A stretch of DNA of 64,000 nt from NCBI RefSeq assembly GCF_004379255.2, contig NC_056034.1, positions 64,501-128,500 of the forward strand, given 5' to 3'. Position 1 is the stretch's first letter; every line of letters begins with the position of its first letter. The position numbers were made by a program, and so were the translations under genes. The notes under the pieces are model-generated. The model had not been told where the DNA came from. It made no database searches and saw nothing but the letters and a program-made list of their open reading frames with translations. This document shows positions 1 through 11,470 of the stretch, in pieces. The DNA comes from Salvia splendens (Eukaryota; Streptophyta; Magnoliopsida; Lamiales; Lamiaceae).

Positions 1-239
1 TAGGATATATGAACCAATCTCATCAGCTTTTGGAATGTGTGTTATCATAATCATACTTTAAACGTCTGGATTGCCTTTGGCTGCTGCGAAACAATCATTT
101 CAATTTTCTCCTTGACATGTGAATTTGAGATTTGGCTTGAATACTTGACTGTTGAAGTGCATCCTACTGCAAGCATCGATTCTACCCTGACCTGTAAACT
201 TCTTTGTCCATCAATAATCTCATATGGAATATCTTGCAG

Positions 240-574
240 ATTTTGTGGCCCGAGAGTGGCTGGCGTTCAGTATCTTTGACAGATATGATCACTTCCAATT
301 CAGTGAAGAAGGTCTACAAGAAGGCCACCCTATACGTCCATCCAGACAAAGTTCAACAAAAAGGAGCAAATCTCCAACAAAAATATATCGCTGAGAAGGT
401 TTTTGATATTCTAAAGGTAAACCTCACGAGCATGGTTTCCATGCCGTGCTTAGAAACTTATCCTTTCTGAAAAGGTGCATAAACCTTTTTCTGATATATG
501 TTTAATCATCATCCATGAAAATTTTCTCTATATAGGAAGCTTGGAACAAATTTAGTGCGGATGAACTGCGATAA
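240..574 (+). CDS. Auxilin-like J-domain protein, C-terminal end (partial)
   Basis: These are the last two exons (240-416 and 536-574) of an auxilin-like protein; the rest lies upstream of the window. Auxilins recruit Hsc70 through a J domain to uncoat clathrin vesicles. The first exon starts in phase after an AG at 238-239 and encodes a J-domain core with the diagnostic HPDK motif in the context [12 protein letters not shown], followed by the conserved [14 protein letters not shown] helix. A GT donor after codon AAG leads to a short final exon reading [12 protein letters not shown] then TAA. The J domain at the extreme C-terminus is the usual plant auxilin-like arrangement. I saw no convincing earlier exon in bases 1-239, which look intronic. 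The choice among plant paralogues (AUL, JAC1) cannot be made from this fragment. Confidence 0.9.
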
Positions 575-1517
575 TTTCATACAGACGAATATTTCCTCAA
601 GCTCTCATGTTCAAAGCTGCTTTTGTCGGGCGGGGAGGGATCAGATAGATGTATTATGACTTTAAAAAATCACAGAGATGCTTGGTGAAATCAATAATCC
701 ATGATTCAAGAGGATGCAAATTTGTATAATTTTCCGTTTGTAATGGTATTCTACTCATTCAAATGATATATTGTGCAGGATTTGCTTTATTGTTTAATTC
801 TTTGTAGACAGTTATCATTAAATTAAGCAAATTCGTAGGCGCCATAATAATACTATATTACAGTACATCCATCTATTACTAATAGTCTTGGTAGTTGATT
901 ATACGAGTATGAATGCAAAGTTTGTCAAAAAGAAGAGAATTTTTATAAAAATTAAAAATGATTAACAATTTGGTGAGTACAATGAAACTTTCTTTTTGGT
1001 CATAATGCCTCTTTATGTTAGTAGTAATTAATTGTAGACGAGTAAATGCTTGTCTTTGATTTTTAACAATTTTATTGTCATCGTGAGTTTAGCAAACAAA
1101 TTGGGCGTGACATATTTATTCATCAAGGTGCGTTGCTAGTATTTCTTTTCATCTTGCAAACAAACAATAGATTTAGTAATTACCCAACATACTTTTTTCC
1201 TTCTCGGGATAATATATTGGTAATTGGTTAAGATCCTAAAAATATGTTTAGGCAAAGAAAATCCAAAAAAATTAAGCTTAAATAGAAAATAAACTAAAAG
1301 GAAGCCTTAATTGGTACAATGAAATAAACTACTAGAAAGTAAATAAACAAGTTAAATACTTTAGGAAACTAATTTATAGAAGGAAATGAATGAAATCAAA
1401 AGTAATTAATTTGTAGGAAACTAATTTATACAAGGAAACTAATCAATCTACGTACTCTTCTTATGTAAGTTCTTTGATTTATTCTCCAACTTGTCATTAT
1501 TTCATGCAAAAAAACAA
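575..1517. other. Intergenic, AT-rich, no gene seen
   Basis: This is 3' flank of the auxilin-like gene and AT-rich spacer. No reading frame with recognisable similarity and no RNA gene was seen on either strand. Confidence 0.6.
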
Positions 1518-1718
1518 CTCCATCATTCCCACAAAAATATGGACACGAGAATTTATATAGAATTGGTAAAATAAGAGACAGCTAAAAATAAAAAATGATT
1601 ATAGTATTGTTAGTGGATAATGAGGCCCAAAGAAAAAGAAGTTACGAAAAATATAAGGGGATATTTTTATGGGACATCCCAAATGGAAAATGTCCTTATT
1701 TTTATGGGACGGATGGAG
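1518..1718. mobile_element. Stowaway-type MITE (about 200 bp)
   Basis: The ends form terminal inverted repeats. The left end reads CTCCATCATTCCCACAAAAA and the right end reads TTTTTATGGGACGGATGGAG, which is the reverse complement of the plant Stowaway-type terminus (CTCCNTCNNTCCC...). TA follows the right end. It has no coding capacity. Family assignment is from the terminus and size; the left terminus is somewhat degenerate. Confidence 0.65.
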
Positions 1719-1775
1719 TATAGTACTCTCTCGATATCGATTGTAGTACTACTCTCTCAATAGTAATACTAGCTT

Positions 1776-2142
1776 GTGTTGCTGGATATTGAGATTGAGA
1801 GAGTAGGCATTTTTGTGAAGATCAAAGCAGTGATTGTAGGGTTTGCTGAGGTAGCTAGAAAGATTGCTAGAGATGATCCCAGGAATCTCATCCACTCATT
1901 CAAAGTTGGTGTTGCCCTAACCTTGGTCTCCTTGCTATACTACTTGCACCCTTCCTACACCACCTTTTTCCGACTATGCAATATGGGCCATCATAACCGT
2001 TGCCTTCGAGTTCTCCATTGGTGAGTAATTTATCACTCGTTATAAAGCGTTCAAGAGGGATGCTCAGGAAAGGAGTGACTAGAGGGATGGCGACGCCGGT
2101 GGCCGATGCACTTGGCCTCAGAGCCCATTACTTGGCTACGGT
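1776..2142 (+). pseudogene. ALMT-family malate channel fragment (pseudogene)
   Basis: This is a degenerate piece of the N-terminal membrane domain of an aluminium-activated malate transporter (ALMT) family anion channel. The first frame reads [20 protein letters not shown] followed by [10 protein letters not shown], matching the first transmembrane region and the preceding DDPR motif. The following stretch [17 protein letters not shown] is only readable in another frame. A third piece, KGVTRGMATPVADALGLRAH, follows a GT-containing junction near 2021. The real family protein is about 450-550 residues; nothing after the third fragment is present. The retrotransposon remnant beginning at 2226 lies immediately downstream, so insertion and decay probably removed the rest. 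Frameshifts make it a pseudogene; one of the joins could instead be an intron. Confidence 0.7.
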
Positions 2143-2225
2143 GACCTAGAATACATGGGAGTCTATTATGATTGGATAACTTGTTTTTCTACAATGTATT
2201 ATTATACGATTGAATATATAGTTGT

Positions 2226-4559
2226 TGTCACGCCCGCATTTTCTAAGGATAGAAAACACGGTTGATCGCGACTAGGGGGATTAAAGAAGCGGGGAAGAAA
2301 GGGGAAAACAACACAACTCGACCAAAGCTCGAAACAAATGGGAATAACTCGAATAAATCAGAGTACCTCAACAGTCAACAATTCAAAAATGAATATGATC
2401 TCAGCGATACAAGAACTCAAAAGAAGGACAACTACTTAGCGGAAGCATTTGAGAGAAGGAATATGCCACGTGTGAAGACATGACACATTCTACACACTTA
2501 AATTTCTTCAACGGTCTTGCTCAACACCCACCACACTCGGCACGCTCAACCTGCACATTTTTAAAAAAGAAATGCAGGGCTGAGTACTTGATGCACTCAG
2601 TGGACTCATGCCGAAAAACATTTTATAAAAAACATTTATCATGCCACCATTGAGTGACCTTGGGGTTTTAACTTAGAAATAGCCCAAGACACTAAAATCA
2701 TTTCCATTGTAAAAATCGACTGCAGTCATTTTCCCATAGATGTCTACCATATCTGCTCCATTGATGGCAAGGAATGTGGCCACATTCCAAGTCACTAGAC
2801 CGGCCAACTCGAAAGATGGCGCACGATCTCCATAGGTGTACACTAGCCTGAGTAGGGACTCACTCCCTAGTCAGACCCGAATTCGATTATCCATTGATGA
2901 CAAAAGCCACATCAGATAGGTTCCATAGAATAAAACAAAACACGGCATGACAAATATTCACATCATTTTCACATAAAAATATACTTAGGGCATAACCCTT
3001 TTTAAAAAGAAAGCCCACCTCGTTCGCTTAAAGCTTTAACTTGTGTTCCATTCTGTTCTTGAAAAGCGTGCGTCAAGTCACCCATTGATTTAAAGCGCTC
3101 CGGCCCAATCTTCCATTCAATTAATTTGTCTCAACCCAAATCAATTCCAACTCCTTATCAAAACAGTAAGCCCAAATATTAAAGCATTAGGCCCAAAAAT
3201 AAAATAAATAAGGCCCAATATTCCATTTTATTAATATGGCCCAAATACCATATTAACTCCAATCCAGTCCCCTTAAACAAAAGGCCAACAAAATTAACCA
3301 TAAACCAACCCAATTCTCTCTTCATTCTCATCAAACGGATACTCTCACACACAATTTGCGCCGCCGCCACCTCTCTGTCTCTTTGCCGGCAACCGGATTT
3401 TGCAGCGCCGCCTCCGTCGGTGGCAACACTGTCGCTCTTCTTATCCATCTTCCTCTCTTCTTTCTCTCTCTCTCTTTCGCTGGTTGTTGCCGGCAAAAAC
3501 ACAGCACCACCGCCGCCCATGCCGCGACGCAGCAGGAGCTGCTGCTGTTCGTCGTTGTTCGCTCTCTCCGTGTCAATTCGCCGCCGCTGCCTCGTGTAAT
3601 TCTCCGTCATCATAGCTGTTGTCCGTTCTGTCGGCGTTGTCGTTGCCGGGTCAGCCGCTGCTGCTCCAGATCGAGACAGCCGATGTCCGCCGTGCAGCCA
3701 TCGTCACGGAGCTGCCGCTCGCTGTTGGATCGTTGCCTCCCCGCTGCAGCCGCTGATCGGGCGTTGCTGCTCCGCCGGGACAGCCTACCATGCCGCTGCT
3801 GCTCTCAATCTGCCTACACCACCGAACAGTCGTTGCCCATCACCTGTTCCCCTCGTGAGCGCTATCCCAACGCCGCCAAGCAATAGCTGGAGTTCGTGGC
3901 AGCCATCCCGTGGAGGACTTCTTCTCCCCGAGTTGTTCCACTTCTGGACAACTAACCTCTCTTCTCTTTCTCTATTTTCTTGAATTTCGAAAAAAGCTCA
4001 CCTTCCGAGAGATGGGGTTGAAGATTTGATTTCTATTTTTTTGTTTCTATCTCCCAGTTTCTTGTTTTTTGCTGATTTGTGTTTTGATACCAAAGTGATG
4101 GATGAATCGTGTTGGGGTGAGAGGGTAGATATACATATATATGCTTGTACTACGTCGTCAATTTTGCTTGTTGTTGAGATTCAGCAAAACTAATTTTCCT
4201 CTTTCTCCGGATGGTGGATGACGGCCGATCGTGGGAGAAAGCAAGGATTTCTTTGAAATTGAATGAATGATTTAAATTATGGAATCTATGGAATAAATAT
4301 CGCCATGGGAAAAGATTTGAATGAAAGATTTGAATGGAAGATTTGAGCATAGCTACTGTTGGTCTCATATTGGATTCTCCAAAAATGATTTGGGCTTGAA
4401 AAATTAAATAAATTGGAGGTAGAAAAAGAATAATTGTTATAGGCCCAAAATGCTATTTCTTCTCTCGACAAACAAAACAAAGCCGAAATTTTTTTCAGAT
4501 GCTCAAACGATGTCACTACGAGAACAAATAAAAAGGGTAAAAAAAGTCGGGGTGTTACA
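2226..4559. mobile_element. Solo LTR of a Ty3/gypsy element (2.33 kb) with 5-bp TSD
   Basis: The element starts TGTCACGCCCG and ends CGGGGTGTTACA, the inverted terminus typical of Tekay/Del-like Ty3/gypsy LTRs (TGTAACACCC...GGGTGTTACA). It is flanked by a perfect 5-bp target duplication GTTGT at 2221-2225 and 4560-4564. No gag or pol sequence and no second LTR are present, so this is a solo LTR left by LTR-LTR recombination. The open frames inside (for example 3356-3886, rich in Ser, Arg and Cys) are low-complexity and I do not regard them as genes. Orientation was not resolved. The lineage call rests on terminus and length only. Confidence 0.8.
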
Positions 4560-4978
4560 GTTGTAACTTATTTATACTTCCCTCAAGGAAAATGACCAAA
4601 TCCTTGGGTGGCATGAGATTTTATGTAGCTTTATTTTGTGGGTTGAGTAGAGAAAGTAAAGCAAGAGAGGTGAAATAAAATAAAGATAAGGGCGTGTTCT
4701 GTAGTCCTTTTTTGGACATAACAGAGGTCAAATCCTTGCATTTATGATGGTTCAGTGGTCAATAAATATATGAGGTCGACCCTCGAGAAATGCACCGACC
4801 CGCACTGTTGATGTAGCTTTTGCTCGAAACTAAAACACGGAAGGAGGCTGATATAAGAAATCTTGTCCGCTACAGTGATAAAGATTTGGAGATGAAATGA
4901 CGACGTTGTCCTTGAAAATTTTGAATTCCCCCCCCCCCCGTCGAGAACTTTCCCATTTGCAACTTTTTCGACTATGTG

Positions 4979-5217
4979 TATTCTCTCTGTCTCTCTCTCA
5001 TTCCACAGCTTTTTGTTCTGTCTCTTCCATTTTCGATCTAAGAGGTTCCACACCGACGCCGTCTGAATTCTTGACATCGGAGTTGAGTTTTGGTACTGTC
5101 ATTCTGTCTCTCTCTCTCGCGCATTCCACAACTTTTTGTTCTCTCTCTTCCATTTTCGATCCAAGAGGATCCACACCGACGGTATTCTCGACATCGGAGT
5201 TGAGTTTATGTACTGTA
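4979..5217. repeat. Two imperfect tandem copies of about 120 bp
   Basis: Two adjacent copies share the elements CATTCCACA, TTCCATTTTCGATC, AGAGG, TCCACACCGACG and GACATCGGAGTTGAGTTT in the same order (about 4979-5100 and 5101-5217). They lie between the left end of the Harbinger element and its transposase, so they probably belong to the transposase leader or promoter region. Confidence 0.7.
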
Positions 5218-5487
5218 ATTTTGCTTCCTCCGTCCGTAAACTACAACTACATTTATGTGTTGTAAAGTGTGGGATTGTTATTTCAATTTCAGATCCGTTT
5301 TGGTTGTAGCAGCGGGCATCCCCTAACGTCATTACACGGTGAGTCGGTGTTGATCCATTTGAAGAAGGTATGTATCTTTGAAACATATGTTGTACTCGAT
5401 TGTTGAATGTTTATTTGACCTCGCTTCGTAGCTTAATTATATGAGTCATGTGTGCTCGGTGATTTGGTGAATTTGTTGTCCGTTTAG

Positions 5488-6958
5488 ATGAGAAAATCCC
5501 AATCTAAGTACCACCGGGTCTACATGATGGTTGAGAACATACTGAAGCTATTTCGTTTAGAAACTACGACCTTAGTCCATCGATTTTTGAAATGTAAAAG
5601 TAGGCGAAAATGACACGTCATTCTCGAAAACGCACAACGGTATAGTGTGCTAAACAAGATGCCTATGCAAGTCAAGCATATGGATCAGTTAGTTAATGTC
5701 ACCGATTACGATTGCGTCACTAATCTACGCATGGACCGTAATACCTTTGGCCGGCTGTGTTGAATTCTATCAAATCGTGGTGGGTTGACAACTGGACAGT
5801 GTGTTGGTGTCGAGGAATAGGTAGCGATGTTCGTTATTGTGTTGGCACATCATTGTAAAAATTGGGTTGTTAAGTTCCAATTCTGGAGGTCCGGATCTAT
5901 GGTGTCACATTACGCGAGCAAAGTTCTTGGAGTTGTTCTTAGCCTACATGGGAAATTGTTATCTAACCCTGAGGCGGTACCCACTGACTGTATGGACTCC
6001 CGTTGGAAATGGTTCAAGGTGTGTTGTGTGCTTATGTCCATATCGAAGGAATGATACCTAACATTGTACTTAGATTTGTTTATCTTGAACATACCAGGGA
6101 TGTCTTGGGGCACTTGACAGTACACACATCAACATATTAGTGAGCAGTACGGATAAGCCACGCTATCGAACCCGTAAAGGACAAATTGCAACCAATACCT
6201 TGGCGGTTTGTGATCGGAACATGCAAATTGTATTTGTCCTCTCCGGATGGGAGGGTTCGTCGGGGGATTCACAGTGTTACGTGATGCTGTCACGCAAGAA
6301 GGAGGTTTAAAGGTCCCACAAGGTTGGTATATAATCCATTTGATAGTGTAGGCTGCCAGGAAACCCTTCCCCTATTCTCATAAATATAGCTTGTACTACT
6401 CGCAGGATGTTATTACCTATGCGATAATGGGTACGCAAATAGCAATGGTTTCTTGACGCCGTACAAAGGAGTACGTTACCACCTCAAGGAGTGGGGTCCT
6501 GGCAATGCGGCGCCGCAGATTCAAAAGGAGTTGTTCAACATGCGGCACATGAAGGCGAGGAATTTAATCGAGCGCGCGTTTGCTGTTTTGAAGATGAGTT
6601 GGGGCATCTTACGATGTGCCTCTTATTACCCAATCAAAACTCAAATACGGATAATATTGGCATGTTTTCTATTGCATGAAGGGACTGAATGGAAGGCCAG
6701 CGAGGACTACGTTAAGGCGAAGGATGCTATCTGGCGTGAAATGATTGCGGTTAGCAGTCATTTTGGAAAATTTAAATAAAATGTTTCGATATTGTATAAT
6801 GTTTTTGTGTGTGGCCTTTGCAGGAGAATGACTTTGTTATTGCCTATTACCTACATGATGAGCCCGAATATGGCAACTTAATTCTGTTGTTTGGTCTAGC
6901 TTCGCCCAGCGAAGACGACATGGGGGAGGTGGTTGGTCCGTCTAACCGTAAGGGATGA
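5488..6958 (+). pseudogene. PIF/Harbinger transposase pseudogene fused to a Myb/SANT-like tail
   Basis: A DDE nuclease of the PIF/Harbinger family is readable in pieces. There is an N-terminal part with LRMDRNTFGRLC followed by a stop, then a VAMF...LAHH segment ending RWKWFK at about 6018. An apparent GT-AG intron (about 6019-6097) follows, then CLGALDSTHINILVS with the first catalytic Asp, and WEGSSGDSQ with the second Asp. A one-base frameshift follows. A second apparent intron precedes CYYLCDNGYANSNGFLTPYK, and the last Glu is in ARNLIERAFAVLKM. At ACFLLH (about 6678) the transposase breaks off and continues in frame into EWKASEDYVKAKDAIWREMI and, after a likely short intron, AYYLHDEPEYGNLILLFG. 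This is the C-terminal signature of Myb/SANT-like (PF12776-type) proteins, not of the transposase. Several stops and a frameshift make it non-functional as read. Start position is uncertain. Confidence 0.8.
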
Positions 6959-7997
6959 AGGGAACTAGGGTTTGGGTTGTTTTCTTGTTAAGATCTATTT
7001 TGACTATTTTGGATATTATTAGGTGTAAGAATTTCGTTGTCTACCGTTAATTTCTGAAGTTATGCGATGGATTGTAATGGTGTTTATGTGATTGTTTGTT
7101 TCATGTTAGGGTTGGACGATATTTTGTACTACATCGTCGTAATGATATTTGGGGTTTGATGTTATCGAAAGTTATCTACTTTCATGCAACAATTGATGTG
7201 ATCGAAAGTTATCTACTTTCATGCAACACATATGTTACAATTAACGCAAATGTAGTGCACTTTCTAAACGCACCATGATTAGGCAATTCAATTGTACACA
7301 AACGCACCAGATGTTCATACCCTGGCGATACGTAACCCATTTTCGGCGATGACTACACAAACGTATTGTCAATACCCCAAATGACAAATTCTAATACCAC
7401 TATACCAACTTGGTACAAAAAGTTGTGCATGATGGTGTAGGTGTGTAAGACTATTCATTCCTAGAGTGGCTTCCCAATGAATATTACTAACAATATGAGT
7501 GCATAGGAGGGCGTGGGCATTGGATGAGTTGTCCTCGTCTACTTCATACAACTACCACAACTTGATCCACCCATACAGTTTATTGAAGCATAGTGCTTGT
7601 CAACCCAAAACCGTATTCGACATTAATACCTAGGAAGATTTAGACTTTCTTCCTCAAATGCATTGTTCGAAAGATTTATTTGTTGGTATGAGTAAATGTG
7701 GTGTTCGTCCTTTCCACTCAAACCAGATTTACAAAATCTATTGCTATGACTAAAGTTGGGGGTTGGTTCGAAGCATATGTTGACAATAGTGTTAATAAGT
7801 GCATAGGTTAATAGGTTAATGGGTTAATGATGGCTTTAAGTAGTTAGAAGTCTTTCACAAAATTTAATACTGACTCCCAATATATATAGCAATTAGGTTG
7901 GAGACTAATTCAAACCCATTGTCTTCATACATGCAACCCAACAAATTTGTCATGACCTCGCTCAATGTACCATTGCAATCTCAATTCTTCTACAATG

Positions 7998-8852
7998 GAA
8001 ATTGGTCAGCCTAAGTGGATGGAGTGCTGATCGACATTATGTTGCGGCTAAATAAGGAAACTGGGAGGAGAGACGAGGATTTTCCGACCCATATGATGCC
8101 ATTGATATCCCATGAGATGCTTGATAGATGTGGCTTCGCATTTACGGAGGTGTCACTGGTCATTCGAATATGTTTCCTTGCCTTCCGATGTCGAACATTC
8201 CATGAGATCATATCAGGAAAAGGTACATACTGGAATAGAGTTGAGAACTTTTTGTACGCAGCCAACTCCGTGTGGGTTACTATCATGCAGGTGCACACTC
8301 ATCCCTAAATATATAAAAAATGTGTTGTTATATTTTCGTAGGGTTCTTATTAATGTACCGGTTTGGAAATGTAGAACAACCCATTCGACGCAGCTTACTA
8401 CTACCATGGAGAGGCCGAGTATTATCGTCTTGGTAAGCTGTTGGAAGTGGAGACCAAATGGAGGTGCCTACGGCAAACGTGATGGACCACATGAGGTGGA
8501 TGTCGATAATTCGGAGGTCATGTCGCCCGCTGTACCCCCGAAAGTAGGTATTCGTCGTAAACTTTTCAACGACGACGACGCTGACGACGTCAACCAGGCG
8601 CCACGCACTTCAGGTACTGATCGGACCATGAAGATGCTCGACATTGTGCAAGATAGGAACATTCGATCCCGATACGAGAGGGTCGACCCAAATCCATGCA
8701 CCCGCAGTGAGATGAATGCTCTCGAGGGTCTGAAAAATCTCTCTCCCTTCGGAAGTTCACGTGCATCGAACTCACCGCACAACGTCTCGCATGGTTGCGT
8801 AAAAAATGGGGAGCCTAAAAGATTTGGAATATGTGGTATCAACTTGTTTTAG
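7998..8852 (+). pseudogene. Myb/SANT-like DNA-binding protein (transposon-borne), broken
   Basis: The frame from about 8011 reads VLIDIMLRLNKETGRRDEDF and later KGTYWNRVENFLYAANSVW. This is the Myb/SANT-like fold of PF12776-type proteins that accompany plant PIF/Harbinger transposons and are thought to help bind element ends. A probable intron (GT at about 8290 to AG at about 8340) follows. The tail PFDAAYYYHGEAEYYRLGKL is readable in one frame. A switch of frame near 8475 then gives a nuclear-protein-like C-terminus containing RRKLFNDDDADD and SGTDRTMKMLDI. The frame change means that no intact protein is visible. It sits between the transposase and the opposite-strand Myb/SANT-like unit. 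An alternative is that part of the frame change reflects an unrecognised intron. Confidence 0.6.
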
Positions 8853-9371
8853 GATGTTCACGTGTTCTCGCATGCAATGTGCTTTAGGTTTAGTGTTTTG
8901 GTTTATCTCACAAGTGTTGGTTTGTTCGTAGTTTGTGTTTGTGGTTTGCCGAATCCCCTAGCTGGAATATTGTAGTTAATTTTGTAGTCACTTATGTGTG
9001 TTAATCTAAATCTCCCTAAGTTTGTCGTACGGGTCGCTTGTATAAAGGTGTTAGGTGAAAGACGCGCATTTATGGAAAACATCCGTGTGTGTGTTTGAAC
9101 TTGTTTTCGTATGTTATGCTGGGTTCATTGAAGGTGTGAAATAAATGATGTACTCGATAACCTCGCACGCCCAAATGAGTATGCTATTAGTATTTCAAAA
9201 TGAGGCTACGAGTGAGCATACATAAACGGGAGATACACGAGCCAAGGTTGTTCTTCTGAAACAAACCTAAACTACTCCCCGAACGTAACACACGCTAAAC
9301 TTAATAAAACACGGAACAACTACGACATCACCACAACTAGACGATACAAAAAGCGTAAAACTTAAAGTCGA

Positions 9372-10542
9372 TCAACCCTCCTCTAATAGGGCCAGAAGAT
9401 AGCCAAGCCGAGCTGGTACTAGCATACCCATGAACACCTCGAGCCTCTGCGGTTTATCACTCAATATGTTGCACAATCGGTACTTCTCAGCTGTTGTGAT
9501 TCCGTCAACCTCAGAAAGCTTCTCAAACACCGCTTGTCGGGCCTATCCAAGATCATATCGTAACCAATTTTTTATGAAAGCTCCGCCAACCTTGAATTAG
9601 TCTCAGCATGTAGATTGCCCAAAAAATCCATTAGCATTTGGTCTGAACTTGCTGCCTTACGCTTTTCACCCGCTGATTTGTCAACCACAGGTTGCCTGTC
9701 GGTATTCCCCGAACTGGTGTGTTCGGCTAAATGTTCGTCTTCGGGTGGTTCAGTATCAGTGAACGGGACTGCAACGAATGGCGGTTGGGAGTTACTCTCG
9801 TCACAATGACTGCCTCCACCGCCGAAATCGCGAAGATGAGATGCAACTACATAAATATTCTCGGCTCCGCCACCCATTGCACGGTCTTTGCCGAAAATGC
9901 ATTTCCAAGTCTCCCACAAAGGCCACGATTTATGACGCATGAATTTAGCTTTAGGGTCCACCTTCATTCAACAAAAGAAGGCTTGACTCAGACACATAAA
10001 AATACGGGTATATGGTGTCAAAAGTATTATTACTACCACGATTGTCACCTTAACGACATGCTCCCACTGATCATCGTCGATGTCAATCTTGTAATCTCCG
10101 TTCGAACTAAACCCCACACCGGTTCTATCCAAAATATTTCGCAAACTAGTGTAGCTTGTTTTCCATGCAGTGAGCTTCGAAACGATATGCAGCGTACCTT
10201 TAATATCGGAAGTCGGAAATTCTTGGCGGATACTGTCCTCACATTTTTTAAGGTAGTCGGTCCGAAAGCCATTGTCTGACTTTCACCCCAAAGCCACCAA
10301 CTCTACCAAAGTCGCTGCCAAGATTTCTTCCTCTCTGTGGGACCAGATTCGTCGAGTACGGTCCCCCTTTTTATACTTCCGGTGGGGTTTCTCTAGTACA
10401 CCTGATAATTATACGTACACCTATAACGCATCCACAAGATGAGGAGATAAAATTTTTTTTGGCTGTGGTCTAAACAAAGGTACGTACCAGATGGACCACC
10501 ACTTCCAACAGCTCCGGCGCCCGTTCCTCCCACCGCTTGCGA
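9372..10542 (-). pseudogene. Myb/SANT-like ORF1 of the PIF/Harbinger element, broken
   Basis: This opposite-strand gene starts at 10542 with MSQAVGGTGAGAVGSGGPS and a GT donor (GTACGT). The next exon carries REEEILAATLVELVALG, an in-frame TGA where this family normally has Trp, then KSDNGFRTDYLKKCEDSIRQ, HIVSKLTAWKTSYTSLRNIL and IDIDDDQWEHVVK. After a second likely intron come KFMRHKSWPLWETWKCIFGK and a linker. A frameshift separates ETNSRLAELS from the C-terminal QAVFEKLSEVDGITTAEKYR and ARLGYLLALLEEG followed by TGA at 9374-9372. The domain order is the standard two-part Myb/SANT-like partner of PIF transposases. The premature stop and frameshift argue that it is inactive. Confidence 0.75.
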
Positions 10543-11078
10543 CATATTTTCCTACAAAACACAACAAGGTTGCGTAAATTAGAATGCGGTACAGATAAAC
10601 AGAACACGATCTAAGGCCATGCGTGGCAAGGAGTACATATGGAGATCGACTTACAGTTGTCAGAAGTGAAGGTAGAACACGCTTCGGTGTTGAACGTGCA
10701 TCGTGTATATAAAGATAAAGTTTGCAGCGAAAGTGTGAAATTAATTTTTGGAGGGCATTTCGATTTTTTCATTTTTGTTAACGCTTAAATGGTGAGGGCA
10801 GATGTGGAAGTTTACACAATTGTGGAGGTCATTATGGTCAACCAACAACAATCTCTCTCTCTAACCGACACCCATTTAGGATGCACCAAACAACACTAAT
10901 AAATTACAAGTTGGTGGGGCCATCCATATTTAATTCTACCTAGTTTTATTTCACTCAAAAATGAAAAAGGACTACCGAACAAGTTCTAAAAGTATTTCCA
11001 AATTTAGTAATGAGTTATCTTAGCTGGGACAAATCAAAAATAAAAGTGACTCATCTTTAGTACGACAGATGGAGTATA

Positions 11079-11150
11079 TACTAGTACAATATTAGTATAT
11101 ATATTGATGATACTAGTACAATATTAGTATATATATTGATGATACTAGTA
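11079..11150. repeat. 32-bp tandem duplication plus partial third copy
   Basis: The unit begins TACTAGTACAATATTAG and is repeated twice exactly (11079-11110, 11111-11142), with a partial third copy TACTAGTA. It is AT-rich spacer upstream of BTL1 and just outside the right end of the Harbinger element. Confidence 0.85.
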
Positions 11151-11470
11151 TTTGGTTATATATTGATACTATTTCTATAAAATGAATTTTATAGAAATCG
11201 AAAATCGAAAATTAAAATAGGGTGGAAATAGGAGGAAATTTGACCGCCTAACATAGTTACTGAAGACAAGTGGACTGCATAAACAGTGAGAAAGAAACCC
11301 TAGATTGAGAGCGTCAATTGCATTAGAAAATTGTTATCGGTACTACTTTCTGAATATCATCTTCTTCCTCAAAAACCTATTTATTCATCTCACTTTTTGG
11401 TTGAGGCAAAACAACAAACACCTAAGCGGCTTAAATATCTCAGGCTAGGGAGGGGGGAGAGAGGTGGCAG

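Larger units (their letters stand above)
4690..10986. mobile_element. PIF/Harbinger DNA transposon, 6.3 kb, decayed
   Basis: The left end GGGCGTGTTCTGTAGTCC and the right end GGACTACCGAACAAGTTC are inverted repeats of one another with a few mismatches. They are flanked by the 3-bp duplication TAA (4687-4689 and 10987-10989), as expected for PIF/Harbinger. Inside are a DDE transposase pseudogene fused to a Myb/SANT-like tail (+), a second Myb/SANT-like pseudogene (+) and a third Myb/SANT-like pseudogene (-). The usual autonomous element carries one transposase and one Myb/SANT-like partner, so the cargo here is unusual. Both termini remain recognisable although all coding units are broken. Confidence 0.85.

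Noticed and set aside
3356..3886. Open frame of 176 codons rich in Ser, Arg, Cys and Leu
   Set aside because: It lies wholly inside the 2.33-kb solo LTR, has low complexity from CCG/CTG-rich DNA, and matches no family I know; the opposite strand and other frame are equally open.
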